Shown: one piece after another, positions 21,787-29,786 of the stretch
Layout: each line of letters opens with the position of its first letter
How positions within the stretch are numbered: the stretch's first letter is position 1
NCBI RefSeq assembly: GCF_017876625.1
Contig: NZ_JAGIOH010000001.1
Coordinates: forward strand, 5,973,501-6,037,500
Reading direction: 5' to 3'
Source: Streptomyces syringium
GTDB taxonomy: Bacteria; Actinomycetota; Actinomycetes; Streptomycetales; Streptomycetaceae
Length of the DNA stretch: 64,000 nt
The notes under the pieces: model-generated
Databases searched by the model: none
Seen by the model: only the letters and a program-made list of their open reading frames with translations
What the model was told of the DNA's origin: nothing
Translations under genes and position numbers: made by a program

Positions 21787-23949
21787 TCACCTGGAGGCGG
21801 ATCCGGAGACCACCCGGTCCCCGTCCTCCCGGAACGTGTCCGTGGGTGCCGCGGCGTCCGGTGCCTGATGCCCGGGCCACCACGCCTTCTCCCCCAGCAG
21901 GGTCGTCAGCGTCGGCACCAGCAGCAGCGCCATGATGAACGCGGTCAGCAGGATGCCGAACGACACCGCGAAGCCCATCTGCTGGAGCATGCTGTTGTCC
22001 GCGAGCATCAGCACACCGAACGTACCGGCGAGAATGACCGCCGCCGCGCTGATGGTCGGCACGGACTGGGCGACGGCGAGCCGGACGGCCTCCCGGGGCG
22101 CGGTGCCCTTGCGGATCTCCTCGCGCAGCCGGGCCACCATCAGGATGTTGTAGTCGGTGCCGATCGCCACGACGAAGAGGTACACGATGACCGGGAGCAT
22201 GAACAGCAGCCCCTTCTCACCCTGCGCGCCCTGGAACAGCCACACCGTGGAGCCCAGCGTCGCAGCGAAGCCCAGGCCCACCGACACCATCAGATAGAGG
22301 GGGGCCACGACGCTGCGCAGCAGCAGACCGAGGATGACCATGATGGCCACGCCCGCCACCGGGAAGACCACCTTGTAGTCGTGGTTGACCGCGGTCTCGA
22401 TGTCCGCCAGCACGGCGGTCGTGCCGCCCACGAGGGCCTTGCTGCCCTCCGGCGCCGCCTTGTCGACCGCGTCGCGGAGCGGGCCGGAGACCAGGGAGAT
22501 CGCCTTGTCCTCGGCGGGCCGGTACTTCAGCACCACGCTGAACTGCGCGACGTCGCCCTTGGGGCTGGGCACCGCCTCGGAGACCTGGCCCACTCCGGCC
22601 ACGCCCGCGAGCGCGTCGTGGAACGCCTTCAGCTCGGTCTTGTCCAGCTTGCCGCCGTCCTTCGTCTCCAGGTACACGAGCGTCGGGTCGGCGCCGCCCG
22701 CGGCGAAGCCCTTCTGCAGGACCTCCATGGCCTGGACGGACTCCAGGTCCTTGGGCAGCGAACTCTCCGAGTCGAACTCGGCCTTGAAGCCGAAGACACC
22801 GACCGCGAGCACAGCGAGGATGCCGGCCGACACCACGGCCACGGCCGCCGGCCGCCGGCTGACCAGCGAACCGATGCGGTTGGCGGTGGTGTTCTTCGGC
22901 TGCTTCTGCCATGCCTTGGACGGCCAGAAGGCCTTCGTGCCCAGCAGGGAGAAGACAGCGGGGACGAGCGTGAGGGCGGCCACCAGGGTCACCGCGACCG
23001 CGATCGCCAGGGACGGGCCGAGGGACCGCATGCTGCCCATGGTCGACAGCAGCAGGGCCAGGAACGCCACGATGACCGCGCCGGCCGCCGAGGCGATGGT
23101 CTCGCCCACCGAACTCACGGCGTTCACCAGGGCGTTCTTGGGCTGCTCACCCGCCCGCAGTGCCTCCCGGTACCGGAACAGCAGGAACAGGATGTAGTCG
23201 GTTCCGACACCGAAGAGGACGACGATCAGCAGGGCCGAGACGCTCTGGTCCGCCTTGAGGCCGCCCAGTTCGCTGGCCGTGGCGATCAGCCCGTTGGCCA
23301 CGGTGAAGACCACGAGGATGGTGAGCACCGGCAGGAACGCGATGAGCGGGCTGCGGAAGATGACCCCGAGCAGCACGATGATCAGGACCAGTGTGGCCAT
23401 CATGATCATGGCGTCGGTGTCGCCCGACGACTCCCGGCTGTCCAGGGCCGTGGCCGCCGAGCCGGTGATGCCCATCTTCAGCGAGGTGCCGCCGAGCGGG
23501 GACTTGGCGTCCTCCCGCATCTGCTTGACCCCGTCCTGCAGGTCCTCGTCGTAGACGTTCTTCGTGTCGGCGAGGACGTTCGCCAGGGCGATCGTGCCGT
23601 CGGCGGACACCGCGGCGGGGTCCGACAGCACCTGCTTGACCTTCTTGTACTTCTTGTCCTGCAGGTTCTTCGCGACCTTGCCCACGGCCTCCTTGTCGGA
23701 AGCCGTCAGCTTCCCGCCGTCGGACCGCTGGAAGACGATGATGGCCGCCGGCTGGTCCCGCTGCGGGAAGGCCTTCTCCTGCAGCTTCGCCGCCTGCACC
23801 GATTGATAGTGCGAAGGCAGGAAGTCGGCTTGGTCATCGGTGGGCTTGAGTGAAGGCGCGAGCGCACTGAGCGCTATCGCCGCGACAATCCAAGCCACGA
23901 TGGTCAGCCACGGGCGGTTGACACAGAACCGTCCGACTCGTCCGAACAT
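21787..23949 (-). CDS. MMPL family (RND-type) transporter
   Basis: 720 aa from ATG 23949 with AAGGAG 4 nt upstream; the longer frame upstream lacks coding character. Two repeated halves, each with one TM, a large extracytoplasmic loop and a TM bundle: first loop after ALAPSLKPTDDQADFLPSHY, bundle around MIMMATLVLIIVLLGVIF and FGVGTDYILFLLFRYREA; second bundle around VAIGTDYNILMVARLREEIR. The paired GTDYxxF/ILxxxRxRE segments are the MMPL signature. Actinobacterial MMPL proteins export lipids, lipopeptides and siderophores, so it is a candidate exporter of the lipopeptide. It is transcribed leftward from the divergent region shared with the ACP unit. Confidence 0.88.
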   Translation of the reverse strand: MFGRVGRFCVNRPWLTIVAWIVAAIALSALAPSLKPTDDQADFLPSHYQSVQAAKLQEKAFPQRDQPAAIIVFQRSDGGKLTASDKEAVGKVAKNLQDKKYKKVKQVLSDPAAVSADGTIALANVLADTKNVYDEDLQDGVKQMREDAKSPLGGTSLKMGITGSAATALDSRESSGDTDAMIMMATLVLIIVLLGVIFRSPLIAFLPVLTILVVFTVANGLIATASELGGLKADQSVSALLIVVLFGVGTDYILFLLFRYREALRAGEQPKNALVNAVSSVGETIASAAGAVIVAFLALLLSTMGSMRSLGPSLAIAVAVTLVAALTLVPAVFSLLGTKAFWPSKAWQKQPKNTTANRIGSLVSRRPAAVAVVSAGILAVLAVGVFGFKAEFDSESSLPKDLESVQAMEVLQKGFAAGGADPTLVYLETKDGGKLDKTELKAFHDALAGVAGVGQVSEAVPSPKGDVAQFSVVLKYRPAEDKAISLVSGPLRDAVDKAAPEGSKALVGGTTAVLADIETAVNHDYKVVFPVAGVAIMVILGLLLRSVVAPLYLMVSVGLGFAATLGSTVWLFQGAQGEKGLLFMLPVIVYLFVVAIGTDYNILMVARLREEIRKGTAPREAVRLAVAQSVPTISAAAVILAGTFGVLMLADNSMLQQMGFAVSFGILLTAFIMALLLVPTLTTLLGEKAWWPGHQAPDAAAPTDTFREDGDRVVSGSASR

Positions 23950-24104
23950 GGGGCTCCTTAAAGGAAAAGGCTTCGCCACTGTCCGGACTTCCGACTCCGG
24001 CCAGCGGTATGTGCTCGATGGGGAAGACCGGCACGGAAGCCCGCGCTCCGCCCCACGAATAGGCATCAGGTTCCCACCGGGCGCGGGCAGGGGAGGCCGC
24101 GCGC

Positions 24105-24127
24105 GTCAACGGTGTCCGCTTGTTGAC
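24105..24127. repeat. Inverted repeat in the MMPL/ACP divergent region
   Basis: GTCAAC - 11 bp - GTTGAC, with a further GGTCAA at 24137. Located about 155 bp upstream of the MMPL start, it could be an operator for a repressor or hold the MMPL -35 (TTGACC on the minus strand, 24142-24137). No TetR-type gene is in the window. The remainder of 23950-24260 shows only the ACP promoter. Confidence 0.3.
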
Positions 24128-24186
24128 AACGCGGCCGGTCAAAGCCCCGCCGCCGGGCTCCGCCGAGGCCCGGACCGCGGCGAGTG

Positions 24187-24236
24187 GCAGCTTGCTGAAG
24201 TCCGCCTTGCCGGTGGTCGGCCGCGGCTCCTAGAAA
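24187..24236 (+). promoter_or_regulatory. Cluster-type promoter of the ACP-KR-isomerase-MbtH unit
   Basis: GCAGCTTGCTG (24187-24197), 9 bp, TTGCCG (24207-24212), 18-bp spacer, TAGAAA (24231-24236). This is one of the best -10 matches in the set. The predicted transcript starts only ~25 nt before the ACP start codon. Confidence 0.7.
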
Positions 24237-24269
24237 TGTGTCCGACCGAGTTTCGTCATTGTGGCTGAA

Positions 24270-24554
24270 ATGAATCGGCATACCGAAAGGGCTGAATCCG
24301 TCGTGAGCGGTACGTACGAAGAGCGCCTGGCCAAGATCAGCGAAATCATCTGCGACATCCTCGAGCTCGAGGAGGACGAGGTCACCGAGACCAGCCTCTT
24401 CAAGGAGGACCACGGCGCGGACTCGCTGCGGGCCATCGAGATCCTGGCCGCGCTGGAGAAGCAGTTCGGCATCGTCATCGACCAGTCGGAACTCTCCCGC
24501 ATGGTCCATCTCAAGGGTGTCTACGAGGTCGTCGCGGAGTCCGCCGGCTGGTAG
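24270..24554 (+). CDS. Acyl carrier protein
   Basis: 94 aa from ATG 24270; GTG 24303, with GAAAGGG upstream, would give an 83-aa ACP of standard length. The phosphopantetheine site is HGADSLRAIEIL, and the flanking acidic helices (EIICDILELEEDEV; LEKQFGIVIDQSELSRM) are those of type II FAS/PKS ACPs. It carries the growing acyl chain between the acyltransferase, ketosynthases, ketoreductase and dehydratases of this cluster. First gene of a four-gene unit; a stem-loop follows it and may keep ACP mRNA more abundant than the distal genes. Confidence 0.9.
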   Translation: MNRHTERAESVVSGTYEERLAKISEIICDILELEEDEVTETSLFKEDHGADSLRAIEILAALEKQFGIVIDQSELSRMVHLKGVYEVVAESAGW

Positions 24555-24566
24555 CGGGGGTCGGTC

Positions 24567-24596
24567 GATGCCCTGCTGGATTCCCGCCAGGGCATC
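24567..24596 (+). other. Intercistronic stem-loop between ACP and KR genes
   Basis: GATGCCCTG and CAGGGCATC form a 9-bp stem with a 12-nt loop in the 99-bp gap. No T-tract follows, so it may act as an mRNA stabiliser or a partial terminator rather than a full stop. Confidence 0.45.
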
Positions 24597-24653
24597 ACCG
24601 CCGCCACGGGCAGCACAGGCCGGTGCGGCCGGCGCAAAGGTTGAGGGAGAGCA

Positions 24654-25400
24654 ATGACGAGCAAGGACACCCGGGTCGCCCTTGTCACGGGCGGTTCGCG
24701 TGGCATCGGGCGGGCGACGGTGCTGCGACTGGCGCAGGACGGCTTCGATGTCGCCTTCTGCTACCAGTCCAATGACGAGGCCGCCCGCGAGCTGGAGAAG
24801 CAGGTCACCGGGATCGGTGTCCGCGTCCTGGCGCGCAAGGCCGATGTGACGGACGCCGAAGCGGTCAAGGCCCTGGTCGCCGAGACCGAGGACCTGCTCG
24901 GACCCGTCGACGTGGCGGTGACGGCGGCGGGCATCACCCGGGACAACCCGCTGGTGATGATGACCGAGGACCAGTGGCACCAGGTGCTGGACGTCAATCT
25001 CGACGGCGTCTACAACCTCTGCCGCTCCGTGGTGTTCTCGATGATGAAGCGGAAGTCGGGAGCGATCGTCAATCTCTCCTCCGTGGCCGGGGTGTACGGG
25101 AACGCGACCCAGACGAACTATTCCGCGTCCAAGGCGGGCATCATCGGATTCTCCCGGGCCCTCGCCAAGGAAGTGGGCCGATACGGCATCCGCGTCAATG
25201 TGGTGGCACCGGGCTTCATCGACACGGACATGACCTCCGTGCTCACCGGCGCCGTCAAGGACAAGGCCCTGGAGCAGGTACCGCTCGGCCGGCTGGGAAC
25301 CGCCGACGAGGTCGCCGACCTCGTCGGATATCTCGCCTCCGACCGGGCCGGCTATGTCACCGGGTCGGTCCTCCAGATCGACGGCGGCATCACCATCTAG
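24654..25400 (+). CDS. 3-oxoacyl-ACP reductase (FabG-like SDR)
   Basis: 248 aa classical SDR. GGSRGIGRATVLRLAQDG binds the cofactor, NLSSVAG and YSASKAG supply Ser, Tyr and Lys, and the C-terminal VTGSVLQIDGGITI is FabG-like. It would reduce the beta-keto group after each condensation so the hot-dog dehydratases can form double bonds. Located between the ACP and the isomerase-like gene in the cluster-type operon. Confidence 0.92.
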   Translation: MTSKDTRVALVTGGSRGIGRATVLRLAQDGFDVAFCYQSNDEAARELEKQVTGIGVRVLARKADVTDAEAVKALVAETEDLLGPVDVAVTAAGITRDNPLVMMTEDQWHQVLDVNLDGVYNLCRSVVFSMMKRKSGAIVNLSSVAGVYGNATQTNYSASKAGIIGFSRALAKEVGRYGIRVNVVAPGFIDTDMTSVLTGAVKDKALEQVPLGRLGTADEVADLVGYLASDRAGYVTGSVLQIDGGITI

Positions 25401-25452
25401 CTACGCCCGGACACACGGGATGCACCGGGCCCGGTATTCCAGGAGGCATTCG

Positions 25453-26118
25453 ATGGCCATCAAGCCACCGCGCTGGTATTTCTCACTTCGCAGCCCGTAC
25501 TCATGGCTCGCGTTCCGTGACCTCACCGAACGGTACCCGGATGTCGCGGACGCCATCGAATGGCGCCCGTACTGGGAGCCGGACGAGGTCAGCAACCGGC
25601 TGCTCGCCGAGGAGGGCGTCCAGCTTCCGTACGTCCCCATGTCCAAGGAGAAGCACTTCTACATCCTCCAGGACGTCAAGCGGCTGAGCGCCGAACGGGG
25701 TCTGCAGGTCGCCTGGCCCATCGACAAGAACCCCAACTGGGCTATCTCCCACCTCGGTTACCTGGTGGCACAGGACGAGGGCCGCGGCCGCGACTACATC
25801 GCGGCGGTCAGCCGGGCCCGCTGGGAGCTGGGCCAGGACATCGCGGACCGCAAGGTCATCGCCGCCGTCGCCGAGGAGCTGGGCCTGGACCCGGACCGGG
25901 TGGCGAACGCGGTGGACGACGAGCGGCTGCGGGCACGCGGCCTCGACATCCTCCGCGAGATGGAGCGGGACGGGGTGTTCGGAGTGCCCTTCTTCATCCA
26001 TCGACGCGACAAGTTCTGGGGAATCGACCGGCTCCCCGCCTTCGCCGAGACGGTCCGCGCCGCCCGGGCCGTCGCCGCAACCACCTCTACGACCCGCACG
26101 GAAGGAACCGCATCATGA
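25453..26118 (+). CDS. DsbA/HCCA-isomerase-like protein
   Basis: 221 aa from ATG 25453. The thioredoxin-fold start WYFSLRSPYSWLAFRDL carries the SPYSW segment of 2-hydroxychromene-2-carboxylate isomerases (Ser where DsbA has Cys), and the C-terminal GVFGVPFFIHRRDKFWGIDRL matches the family's cis-Pro loop. Family members isomerise double bonds using glutathione-like cofactors. Homologues recur in cinnamoyl-lipid peptide clusters, where they are proposed to set a Z double bond before benzene-ring closure. That role here is inferred from company with the ketosynthase set. Its stop overlaps the MbtH start (ATGA). Confidence 0.8.
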   Translation: MAIKPPRWYFSLRSPYSWLAFRDLTERYPDVADAIEWRPYWEPDEVSNRLLAEEGVQLPYVPMSKEKHFYILQDVKRLSAERGLQVAWPIDKNPNWAISHLGYLVAQDEGRGRDYIAAVSRARWELGQDIADRKVIAAVAEELGLDPDRVANAVDDERLRARGLDILREMERDGVFGVPFFIHRRDKFWGIDRLPAFAETVRAARAVAATTSTTRTEGTAS

Positions 26119-26321
26119 GCAACCCCTTCGAGGACGACAACGCCAGCTACTTCGTTCTCGTCAACGACGAGAACCAGCACTCCCTGTGGCCCGCCTTCGC
26201 CGAGATCCCGGCCGGCTGGACGACCGCTTTCGGTGCGGACACGCGCGCCGCCTGCCTGGAGTACGTCGAGCAGAACTGGACCGACATGCGCCCGAAGAGC
26301 CTCATCGAGGCCATGGGCTGA
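26115..26321 (+). CDS. MbtH-like protein
   Basis: 68 aa. Clear MbtH pattern: NPFEDDNASYFVLVNDENQH, SLWPAFAEIPAGW and EYVEQNWTDMRPKSL. MbtH proteins bind NRPS adenylation domains and are often needed for their folding or activity. It overlaps the isomerase-like gene and is probably the partner of the A domains at 38881-51280 and 54917-64000. It is followed by a T-tract terminator. Confidence 0.95.
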   Translation: MSNPFEDDNASYFVLVNDENQHSLWPAFAEIPAGWTTAFGADTRAACLEYVEQNWTDMRPKSLIEAMG

Positions 26322-26337
26322 TCGTCCTCCCCAAGCT

Positions 26338-26388
26338 GCGGGGCCCCGCGTCGAAACCCCCGACGACGCCGGGCCCCGCACCGTTTTT
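26338..26388 (+). terminator. Rho-independent terminator after MbtH gene
   Basis: GCGGGGCCC / GGGCCCCGC outer arms with an inner GCGTCG/CGACG pairing, followed by TTTTT at 26384-26388. A T-tract is unusual for this GC content. Confidence 0.75.
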
Positions 26389-26389
26389 G

Positions 26390-26438
26390 GCAGCTTGCTG
26401 CTACCCGTCTTGTTCCTGGTTCCAGCGGGCTGTTAGAA
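26390..26438 (+). promoter_or_regulatory. Cluster-type promoter of the UbiB-like gene
   Basis: GCAGCTTGCTG (26390-26400), 9 bp, TTGTTC (26410-26415), 17-bp spacer, TTAGAA (26433-26438). It starts directly after the upstream terminator, so the UbiB-like gene is a separate transcript within the same regulon. Confidence 0.7.
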
Positions 26439-26486
26439 GAATTCAGAAGAATTCAAGAACACCATCCGCATCATTGAGGAATACGC

Positions 26487-28454
26487 ATGACGATAGCGAC
26501 CGTCGTCCTCGCGGCGGCCAGTTTCGCGCTGTTCCTGGTCGTCTTCCCGGTGCTGGCGCGGCGGCTGCTCGGGGTGCGGGTGGGAGTCATCCGCACCTTC
26601 CTGACCGGAGCCGTCACCGTCGGCGGAGTCCTGGTGTTCAGCACCGTCATCCGGACACCGGAGCGCGGCGGGCTGCTGATGGGCGTACAGATGGGCTGTG
26701 CCCTGCTGCTCGGCATGGGGTTCCTGGCCGTGGCGGACATGGTCTTTCCCAGCGACTCCGCCGGACCGGCCGTCGGATGGTTACGCGCGCTGCGCTCCCG
26801 TGTCGCCAGGGCCCGTAGATACGCGCAGATCAGCGGCATCGTGGTGCGGCACGGGCTGCGACCGTACCTGCGCGGGCGGGGAATCGACCGCGGTGGCAGC
26901 GAGGCCGCGGGCGCCGGCCGGGCCACCGCCCTGCTCGCCAGGCCGCTGCGACTGGCGCTGGAGGAGGGCGGCCCGACCTTCGTCAAGCTCGGCCAGGTGC
27001 TGGCGACCCGCCACGACCTGCTGCCGCCCGCCTTCATCAGCGAGCTGAGCCGGCTCCACTACCAAGTGCCGCCGGAGCCCGCGGAGCGCATCGCCCAGCA
27101 GCTGCACGCCGAGTTCGGGAGGCCGCCGGAGGACGTTTTCGCCTCGTACGACCCCGAGCCGTTGGCCGCGGCCTCGATCGCGCAGGTCCACCTGGCCCGG
27201 CTGCACTCCGGAGAGCGGGTCGTGGTGAAGGTCCAGCGCCCCGGCGTGCGGCCCGGTGTCGAGCGGGACCTGGACATCATCCGACGGATCGCGCGACTGC
27301 TGGAGACCCGCGCGCACTGGGCCCGCACCCTGGGCATGATCGAGCTGGCCGATGGGTTCTCGGCGTCCGTGCGGGAAGAGCTCGACTTCCGGATCGAGGC
27401 ACGGAATCTGACCACGGTCCGGGCCGCGTGGGAACAGCGCAAGGCCGACACCTCGGTGGTCATCCCGGACACCCATGAGGAGCTGAGCGGCGAACTGGTC
27501 CTGGTGCTGGAGGAGTTGCCCGGCAAGCCCATCAGCGCCGACGACGCCCTCGCCGACGCCTCGCCGGCCGCCCAGGCCGACCTGGCGCGGGCACTGCTCG
27601 GCAATCTGCTGACCCAGATACTCTCCGACGGCACCTTCCACGCGGACCCGCACCCCGGCAACATCCTGCTGCTCGACGACGGCCGGGTGGGCCTGGTCGA
27701 CTTCGGCTCCGTCGGCCGGCTCGACGGCCAGGTGCGGACCGCACTGCGGCGCTTCCTCATGGCGGTGGACCACGCCGACTCGGCGGCCCTGTGCGATGCC
27801 CTGCTGGACCTGGTGACCCGGCCGGAGGAAATCGACGAACAAGGCCTGGAGCGGTCGCTGGGCCGCTTCATGGCCCGGCACTTCACCCCCGGCGCCGTAC
27901 CGGACGTCCAGGTCTTCGTGGATCTGTTCCGGGTCGTGTCCCAGCACGGCCTGGGCATCCCGCCCGAGGTGGCCGCGGTCTTCCGGGCGCTGGCGACCCT
28001 GGAGGGCACCCTGGCCCGGCTGTCACCGGGCTTCGACATCGTGGCGGAGTCACGCGGCTGGGCCGTGCGGCAGTTCACGGGCCAGGCCGGCTACGCGTCC
28101 GCCGGGTCCGGGGCCCAGAAGGAGCTGTACTCCGCGCTCTCCGTGCTGCGCCGGCTGCCACGCCGGCTGGACCGGGTCACCAGTGCCCTGGAGTCCGGGC
28201 GGCTCGCGGTGAATGTACGACTGTTCGCCGACAGCCGTGACCGCCGCTACTTCCGTGCGCTCGTCCACGAGATCCTGCTCACCTGTCTCGCGGCGACCCT
28301 CGGTCTGATGGCGGTGATCCTGCTCCACACCACCGGCGGGCCGATGGTCACCCGGTCGATCCGGCTCTTCGAGATGCTCGGCTACCACCTGCTGGTCATC
28401 AGCGGTGTGCTGTGCCTGCGGATCGTCTTCGCCATCTTCCGGGCCCAACGCTGA
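26487..28454 (+). CDS. ABC1/ADCK/UbiB-family atypical kinase, membrane-bound
   Basis: 655 aa. Three hydrophobic helices at the N-terminus (residues ~2-90) and two at the C-terminus (LTCLAATLGLMAVIL; YHLLVISGVLCLRIVFAIF) flank an ABC1 kinase-like core: GPTFVKLGQVLATRHDLLP (KxGQ motif), AAASIAQVHLARL (A-rich loop), VVVKVQRPG (catalytic Lys), DFRIEARN, HADPHPGN and LVDFGSVGR (metal-binding DFG). UbiB/COQ8 proteins are ATPases or small-molecule kinases that support quinone and lipid biosynthesis. A copy inside a peptide cluster is unusual. It carries a TTA codon at 26781-26783 (Leu99), so translation may depend on bldA. It is controlled by its own cluster-type promoter. Confidence 0.88.
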   Translation: MTIATVVLAAASFALFLVVFPVLARRLLGVRVGVIRTFLTGAVTVGGVLVFSTVIRTPERGGLLMGVQMGCALLLGMGFLAVADMVFPSDSAGPAVGWLRALRSRVARARRYAQISGIVVRHGLRPYLRGRGIDRGGSEAAGAGRATALLARPLRLALEEGGPTFVKLGQVLATRHDLLPPAFISELSRLHYQVPPEPAERIAQQLHAEFGRPPEDVFASYDPEPLAAASIAQVHLARLHSGERVVVKVQRPGVRPGVERDLDIIRRIARLLETRAHWARTLGMIELADGFSASVREELDFRIEARNLTTVRAAWEQRKADTSVVIPDTHEELSGELVLVLEELPGKPISADDALADASPAAQADLARALLGNLLTQILSDGTFHADPHPGNILLLDDGRVGLVDFGSVGRLDGQVRTALRRFLMAVDHADSAALCDALLDLVTRPEEIDEQGLERSLGRFMARHFTPGAVPDVQVFVDLFRVVSQHGLGIPPEVAAVFRALATLEGTLARLSPGFDIVAESRGWAVRQFTGQAGYASAGSGAQKELYSALSVLRRLPRRLDRVTSALESGRLAVNVRLFADSRDRRYFRALVHEILLTCLAATLGLMAVILLHTTGGPMVTRSIRLFEMLGYHLLVISGVLCLRIVFAIFRAQR

Positions 28455-28465
28455 CGGGCCCGATA

Positions 28466-28528
28466 CCTCCCGCAATGCCTCGCGCCCCCGGCCGCATCCG
28501 GACCGGGGGCGCGAGGCGTCGCGGGAGG
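28466..28528. terminator. Bidirectional terminator hairpin
   Basis: CCTCGCGCCCCCGG / CCGGGGGCGCGAGG core stem extended by CCTCCCGC/GCGGGAGG arms, between the convergent UbiB-like and P450 genes. Confidence 0.8.
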
Positions 28529-28537
28529 TGTTCGGTG

Positions 28538-29749
28538 TCACCACACCACGGGCAGGGACTCCAGCGGGCGCACCACCATGTTCTGCACATAGCGCAGTTC
28601 GGACGGGTCCACGGCCGGCCGGGCGTCCGGGAACCTCTCGAAGAAGCGGCGCGCCGCCACCTCCGTCATCAGCTTCGCCAGATGCGCACCCGAGCAGTAG
28701 TGGATGCCGTGGCCGAAGCTGAGGTGGGCGGGCTTGGGGCGCTTGAGGTCCAGCTCGTCCGGGCGCTCCGGGAACGGGCACCGGTCCCGGTTGGTCGACA
28801 TCGCGGAAATGATCACGACCTCGTCGGCGGGAATGGTGACCCCGCCGATCTCCACCGGCTCCAGGGTGACCCGCTGGAGCGTGTTGGCGATGGGACTGAC
28901 GTAGCGGACCAGCTCGTCCATCTCCGCCATCCACCGGCCGGGTGCCGCCAGCAGCTCGGCGCGCTCCGCCGGGTGGGTGAGGAGCGTGCGCAGCACTCCG
29001 CCGATCAGGCTGGCGGTGGTGTCGTTGCCACCCGTCATCAGCGCGAAGCTGGTGGAGAGGATCTCCGTACCGGACAGCCGGCGGTCGGGATCGGCCTGGA
29101 GGAGCGCGGAGATCAAGTCGTCGCCCGGCTCGCGTTCCTTCTCCTCGATGAGCGCCGACATATAGGCGGACAGCTCCTTGACCGTGCGGTCCGCGGCGGG
29201 GTCGGTCGGGTCGGTCGCCCGCAGCTCCGTCGACCAGCGCAGGAAGTCCGGCCAGGCGGTGGCCGGCACACCCATCAGCGTGGCGATGACGATCACCGGC
29301 AGCGGATCGGCGTAGTCGGCGATGAGATCGGCGCCCGCCTTCCCGGCCAGCTTGTCCAGGAGCTCGTCCGCGACCGACTCGATGTGCGGGCGCAGGGCGT
29401 CCGCCCGGCGCGGAGTGAAGGCCGCGCTGATGGCCTTGCGCAGCGGTGTGTGCCGCGGCGGCTCCAGGTTCGCCAGATGGTTGGCGTGCTCCGGCGGAGG
29501 CGTGAGGGTGGTCCCGGTCAGCTTGGAGAACAGCTTGTAGTGGGTGTGGATGTCGCGGCTGAGCCGCGGATCGGCGAGAGCGGCCTTGGCGTCCTCGTGC
29601 CGGGTCACCACCCAGGCATGGCCCGCTCCGGGGATGGAGAGTTTGCAGACCGGCTGCTCCTCACGGACCCGCTCCAGAACCGGGTAGGGGTTCTGGGTGA
29701 AGTCGTCGGTGAGCATCCAGTACTTGGAGAGTTTCGGCTGTTGCGTCAT
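28538..29749 (-). CDS. Cytochrome P450
   Basis: 403 aa, normal length for a soluble bacterial P450. The I-helix is ALMTGGNDTTASLIG (Thr kept), the ExxR motif is in EMDELVRYVSP, and the heme loop is FGHGIHYCSGAHLAK. P450s in related cinnamoyl-peptide clusters hydroxylate or dehydrogenate carrier-bound amino acids or epoxidise the acyl chain; I cannot tell which applies here. Last gene of the leftward ketosynthase/dehydratase operon that starts at 36895; gap to the upstream dehydratase gene is 37 bp. Confidence 0.92.
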   Translation of the reverse strand: MTQQPKLSKYWMLTDDFTQNPYPVLERVREEQPVCKLSIPGAGHAWVVTRHEDAKAALADPRLSRDIHTHYKLFSKLTGTTLTPPPEHANHLANLEPPRHTPLRKAISAAFTPRRADALRPHIESVADELLDKLAGKAGADLIADYADPLPVIVIATLMGVPATAWPDFLRWSTELRATDPTDPAADRTVKELSAYMSALIEEKEREPGDDLISALLQADPDRRLSGTEILSTSFALMTGGNDTTASLIGGVLRTLLTHPAERAELLAAPGRWMAEMDELVRYVSPIANTLQRVTLEPVEIGGVTIPADEVVIISAMSTNRDRCPFPERPDELDLKRPKPAHLSFGHGIHYCSGAHLAKLMTEVAARRFFERFPDARPAVDPSELRYVQNMVVRPLESLPVVW

Positions 29750-29786
29750 GTCTTCCTTCTCGACCGGGAGTTCGCTCGTCGCCGGG

